The notes below the pieces were generated by a model, which saw only the letters and a list, made by a program, of their open reading frames with translations, was not told the DNA's origin and did no database searches. The position numbers and the translations under genes are program-made. DNA of 6,835 bases from Paracoccaceae bacterium (GTDB lineage: Bacteria > Pseudomonadota > Alphaproteobacteria > Rhodobacterales > Rhodobacteraceae): contig SBFT01000129.1 of the NCBI GenBank assembly GCA_006227805.1, positions 1 to 6,835 of the forward strand, given 5' to 3'. The stretch's first letter is position 1, and the number at the start of each line of letters is the position of its first letter. Shown here in pieces: positions 4,395-6,835 of this stretch.

Positions 4395-6809
4395 ATGCGC
4401 AGTCACGCACAGGCCGTCGTCATCGGCGGCGGCGTCATCGGATGCTCGATCCTCTATCACCTGGCCAAGCTGGGCTGGAGCGACGTGGTGCTCCTCGAGC
4501 GGTCCGAGCTGACCTCGGGCAGCACCTGGCACGCGGCGGCGAACATCCACGGGCTGCACGACAGCACCAACATCAGCCGCATCCAGCACTACACGATGAA
4601 CCTCTACAAGGAACTCGAGGCCGAGACGGGCCAGGGCTGCGGCGTGTTCCAGCCCGGATCGCTCTATCTGGCGCAGACCGAGGCGCGCGAACACCAGCTG
4701 CGCCTGCAGGCCGCCAAGGCCAAGCTTTACGGGATGAACTTCTACGAGATCGGCCGCGACGAGGCCGAGCGCCTGCACCCGCTGGTCGATTTCGACGGCA
4801 TCCGCTGCATCATGTACGAACCCGAAGGCGGCAACGTGGACCCCTCGGGCGTGACCAACGCCTATGCCGCGGGCGCGCGCCGGCGCGGCGCGGAAATCCA
4901 CCGCTTCACCCCCGTCACGGGGACCGAGCAGCAGCCCGACGGCAGCTGGATCGTGCGCACCGACAAGGGCGACATCCGCACGCAGTGGGTGGTGAACGCC
5001 GCGGGCCTCTGGGGGCGGGAAGTGGCGGCGATGGCGGGCCTGACCCTGCCGCTGCAACCGACCGAACACCAGTATTTCGTGACCGAGACGATCCCCGAGA
5101 TCGCCGCGATGGACCGCCGCCTGCCCTCGGTCGCCGACCGCGACGGGGAATATTACCTGCGCCAGGAGGGAAAGGGCCTTCTGGTCGGAGCCTACGAGAA
5201 GAACTACAGGCTCTGGGCCGAGGAGGGCACGCCCCCGGGCTTCGGGCACGAGCTCTTCGCCGACGATCTGGAACGCATCGAGGAGAACATGATGCGCGCC
5301 ATCGACCGCGTCCCGGCGGTGGGGCGGGCGGGGATCAAGCGGGTGATCAACGGCCCGATGATCTGGTCGCCGGACGCCAATGTCCTCTTCGGCCCCGTTC
5401 CCGAACTCTCGAACTATTTCTGCTGCAACGGGATCATCCCCGGCTTCTCGCAATCGGGCGGCATGGGACGCGCCGCGGCCGAATGGATCATCGAGGGCGA
5501 GCCCAGGCTCGATCTCTTCCCCTGGGACATGGCGCGCTTCGGCGCCTGGGCGGGGCGCGACTTCACCAAGGCGCGCGTGGGCGACCAATATGCCCATCGC
5601 TTCAAGATCCACTTCCCCGGCGAGGAACGCGCGGCGGGCCGCCCGGTGCGCACCCGCCCCGCATACCAGATGCAGAAGGACATGGGCGCGGTCTTCGGTC
5701 TGAACTTCGGCTGGGAACATCCCCTCTATTTCGACGCCGACACCCCCGACAGCGCCGGCTTCACCCGCCAGCCCTGGTGGGGGCCGGTGGGCCGCGAGGC
5801 GCGGATGCTGCGCGAGGCCGCCGGCATCATCGACATCTCGAACTTCGCCAGATACCGCTGCAAGGGTCCCGGTGCCGAAGACTGGCTCAACGCCGTCTTC
5901 GCCAACCGGATGCCGGCAAGGGTGGGCCGGTCCTGCCTGACGCCGCTGATCGGCAGGCGCGGCGGGATCGCCGGCGACTTCACCGTCACGCGGCTGGCCG
6001 AGGACGAATTCTGGGTCATCGGGTCGGGGATGGCGGAACGCTATCACCAGCGCTTCTTTGCCCAGGTGCCGCTGCCCGAAGGCACGACCTGGGACAGCCT
6101 GACCGACAGCCATTGCGGCTTCAACGTGGCGGGGCCGCGGTCGCGCGAGCTTCTGCAGAGGCTGACGAACGCGTCGCTCGCAACGCCCGACTTCCCCTTC
6201 ATGGCCTCGGCCCGGATCGAGATCGCGGGCGTCGAGGTGATGGCGCTGCGGGTCTCCTTCACCGGCGATCTGGGCTGGGAGCTGCATTGCCGCGCCGACG
6301 ACCAGCTGCGGCTCTACCAGGCCCTGATCGAGGCGGGCCGTGACTTCGGCGCCGGTCCCGTGGGCAGCCGCGCGCTGATGAGCCTGCGGGTCGAGAAGGG
6401 CTATGGCAGCTGGAGCCGGGAATACAGCCCCGAATACTGGCCCCAGGAAGTGGGTCTCGACCGGCTCTGCAAGATGGACAAGGACTTCCTCAACAGGGAC
6501 GCCGCGGCGCAGGTCATGGAAAACCCGCCGCGCGAACGCCTCGTCCTTCTTGCGCTGGACGAGGCCGACGTCACCGCCTCGAACGCCGATGCCTCGGGCG
6601 GCGAGCCGATCTTCAGGGACGGCCGCGGCGTGGGCCGCGTCAGCTCGGGCGCCTATGGCTACAGCGTGGGGATGAGCCTCGCGCTGGCCTATGTCAACGG
6701 CGCCGGGCCCGGAGACGCGGTCGAGGTGATGGTGCTGGGCCGCCCGCACCGCGCCCGCATCCTGCACGCGCCGCCCTTCGATCCGAATGGCGACCGTCTC
6801 CGCGCCTGA
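4395..6809 (+). CDS. Dimethylglycine/sarcosine dehydrogenase-family FAD oxidoreductase with GcvT-type folate domain
   Basis: The 804-residue product has two parts. The N-terminal half (about 5-375) is a DAO-type FAD oxidoreductase. It has the dinucleotide motif VVIGGGVIGCSILYHLAKLG (8-27), then TSGSTWHAA, whose His46 aligns with the His that covalently holds FAD in mammalian dimethylglycine dehydrogenase, then NAAGLWG (201-207). The C-terminal half (about 425-795) is the aminomethyltransferase/GcvT-like fold. It contains GGIAGDFTVTRL (523-534), SFTGDLGWELH (621-631), LRVEKGYGSW (664-673) and SGAYGYSVGMSLALAYV (751-767). Relatives oxidise N-methyl groups of dimethylglycine or sarcosine and pass the carbon to tetrahydrofolate as 5,10-methylene-THF. 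The exact substrate cannot be decided from sequence. Length and domain order match the family (mammalian DMGDH is slightly longer because of its transit peptide), and no signal peptide is seen, so it is probably cytosolic. The start is supported by AAGGA at 4380-4384, 10 bases upstream. Regulation is unclear; inverted-repeat elements flank the gene. Confidence 0.9.
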   Translation: MRSHAQAVVIGGGVIGCSILYHLAKLGWSDVVLLERSELTSGSTWHAAANIHGLHDSTNISRIQHYTMNLYKELEAETGQGCGVFQPGSLYLAQTEAREHQLRLQAAKAKLYGMNFYEIGRDEAERLHPLVDFDGIRCIMYEPEGGNVDPSGVTNAYAAGARRRGAEIHRFTPVTGTEQQPDGSWIVRTDKGDIRTQWVVNAAGLWGREVAAMAGLTLPLQPTEHQYFVTETIPEIAAMDRRLPSVADRDGEYYLRQEGKGLLVGAYEKNYRLWAEEGTPPGFGHELFADDLERIEENMMRAIDRVPAVGRAGIKRVINGPMIWSPDANVLFGPVPELSNYFCCNGIIPGFSQSGGMGRAAAEWIIEGEPRLDLFPWDMARFGAWAGRDFTKARVGDQYAHRFKIHFPGEERAAGRPVRTRPAYQMQKDMGAVFGLNFGWEHPLYFDADTPDSAGFTRQPWWGPVGREARMLREAAGIIDISNFARYRCKGPGAEDWLNAVFANRMPARVGRSCLTPLIGRRGGIAGDFTVTRLAEDEFWVIGSGMAERYHQRFFAQVPLPEGTTWDSLTDSHCGFNVAGPRSRELLQRLTNASLATPDFPFMASARIEIAGVEVMALRVSFTGDLGWELHCRADDQLRLYQALIEAGRDFGAGPVGSRALMSLRVEKGYGSWSREYSPEYWPQEVGLDRLCKMDKDFLNRDAAAQVMENPPRERLVLLALDEADVTASNADASGGEPIFRDGRGVGRVSSGAYGYSVGMSLALAYVNGAGPGDAVEVMVLGRPHRARILHAPPFDPNGDRLRA

Positions 6810-6813
6810 TCTT

Positions 6814-6829
6814 CACTTTGCCCTGCAAA
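6814..6829. repeat. Short inverted repeat just after the flavoprotein gene
   Basis: TTTGC (6817-6821) and GCAAA (6825-6829) are perfect reverse complements around CCT, starting 7 bp after the stop codon. The left part belongs to CACTTTGC (6814-6821), the same octamer found upstream of the gene at 4343-4350. The stem is too short and lacks a T-run, so it is not a convincing terminator. It could belong to the control region of the next gene, beyond the window. Confidence 0.3.
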
Positions 6830-6835
6830 CTCCAG

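Noticed and set aside
4442..6343. A 633-codon plus-strand open frame inside the flavoprotein gene
   Set aside because: It is in another frame of the same gene, Arg/Gly/Ala/Pro-rich with no motifs; a GC-driven artefact.
4353..6767. A long open frame of about 800 codons on the minus strand, opposite the flavoprotein gene
   Set aside because: Its composition is His/Ala/Arg/Pro/Gly-rich without any recognisable fold. It mirrors a plus-strand gene with clear family motifs, as expected in GC-rich DNA where antisense stops are rare.

Overview
The window is a GC-rich, tightly packed stretch of bacterial chromosome. Codon use favours G or C at the third position, and the protein sequences resemble those of Rhodobacterales (Alphaproteobacteria: the Rhodobacter, Paracoccus and Roseobacter relatives). 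The lineage is inferred from the look of CoaD, GAPDH and the 47-residue protein, not from a marker gene. I see no mobile element, tRNA, rRNA, CRISPR array or phage gene.

Layout, left to right. (1) The 3' part of a LysR-type regulator gene enters from the left edge (+). (2) A small protein with two CBS domains follows (+). (3) coaD follows (+), preceded by a perfect 20-bp palindrome. (4) A 47-codon membrane microprotein gene (-) converges on coaD with 6 bp between the stop codons. (5) gap, encoding a class I glyceraldehyde-3-phosphate dehydrogenase (-), lies upstream of the microprotein gene. A strong imperfect hairpin separates the two and touches the microprotein's ribosome-binding site. (6) A divergent intergenic region of about 190 bp holds two LacI-type half-palindromes 20 bp apart. 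(7) A DUF808/YedI-type inner-membrane protein gene follows (+). (8) The last gene (+) encodes an 804-residue dimethylglycine/sarcosine dehydrogenase-like flavoprotein with a C-terminal folate-binding GcvT-type domain. It ends 26 bp before the right edge.

The genes are mostly core metabolism: CoA synthesis, glycolysis or gluconeogenesis, and one-carbon or methylated-amine oxidation. They do not form one pathway. The most interesting points are regulatory or concern enzyme specificity. The GAPDH has Ala where NAD-dependent enzymes have their usual cofactor-selecting Asp, which suggests a gluconeogenic, NADP(H)-tolerant paralogue. The likely operator sits between it and the DUF808 gene. The gap-microprotein pair with its intergenic hairpin looks like a co-transcribed unit with post-transcriptional tuning. 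I found no convincing undescribed multi-gene system.
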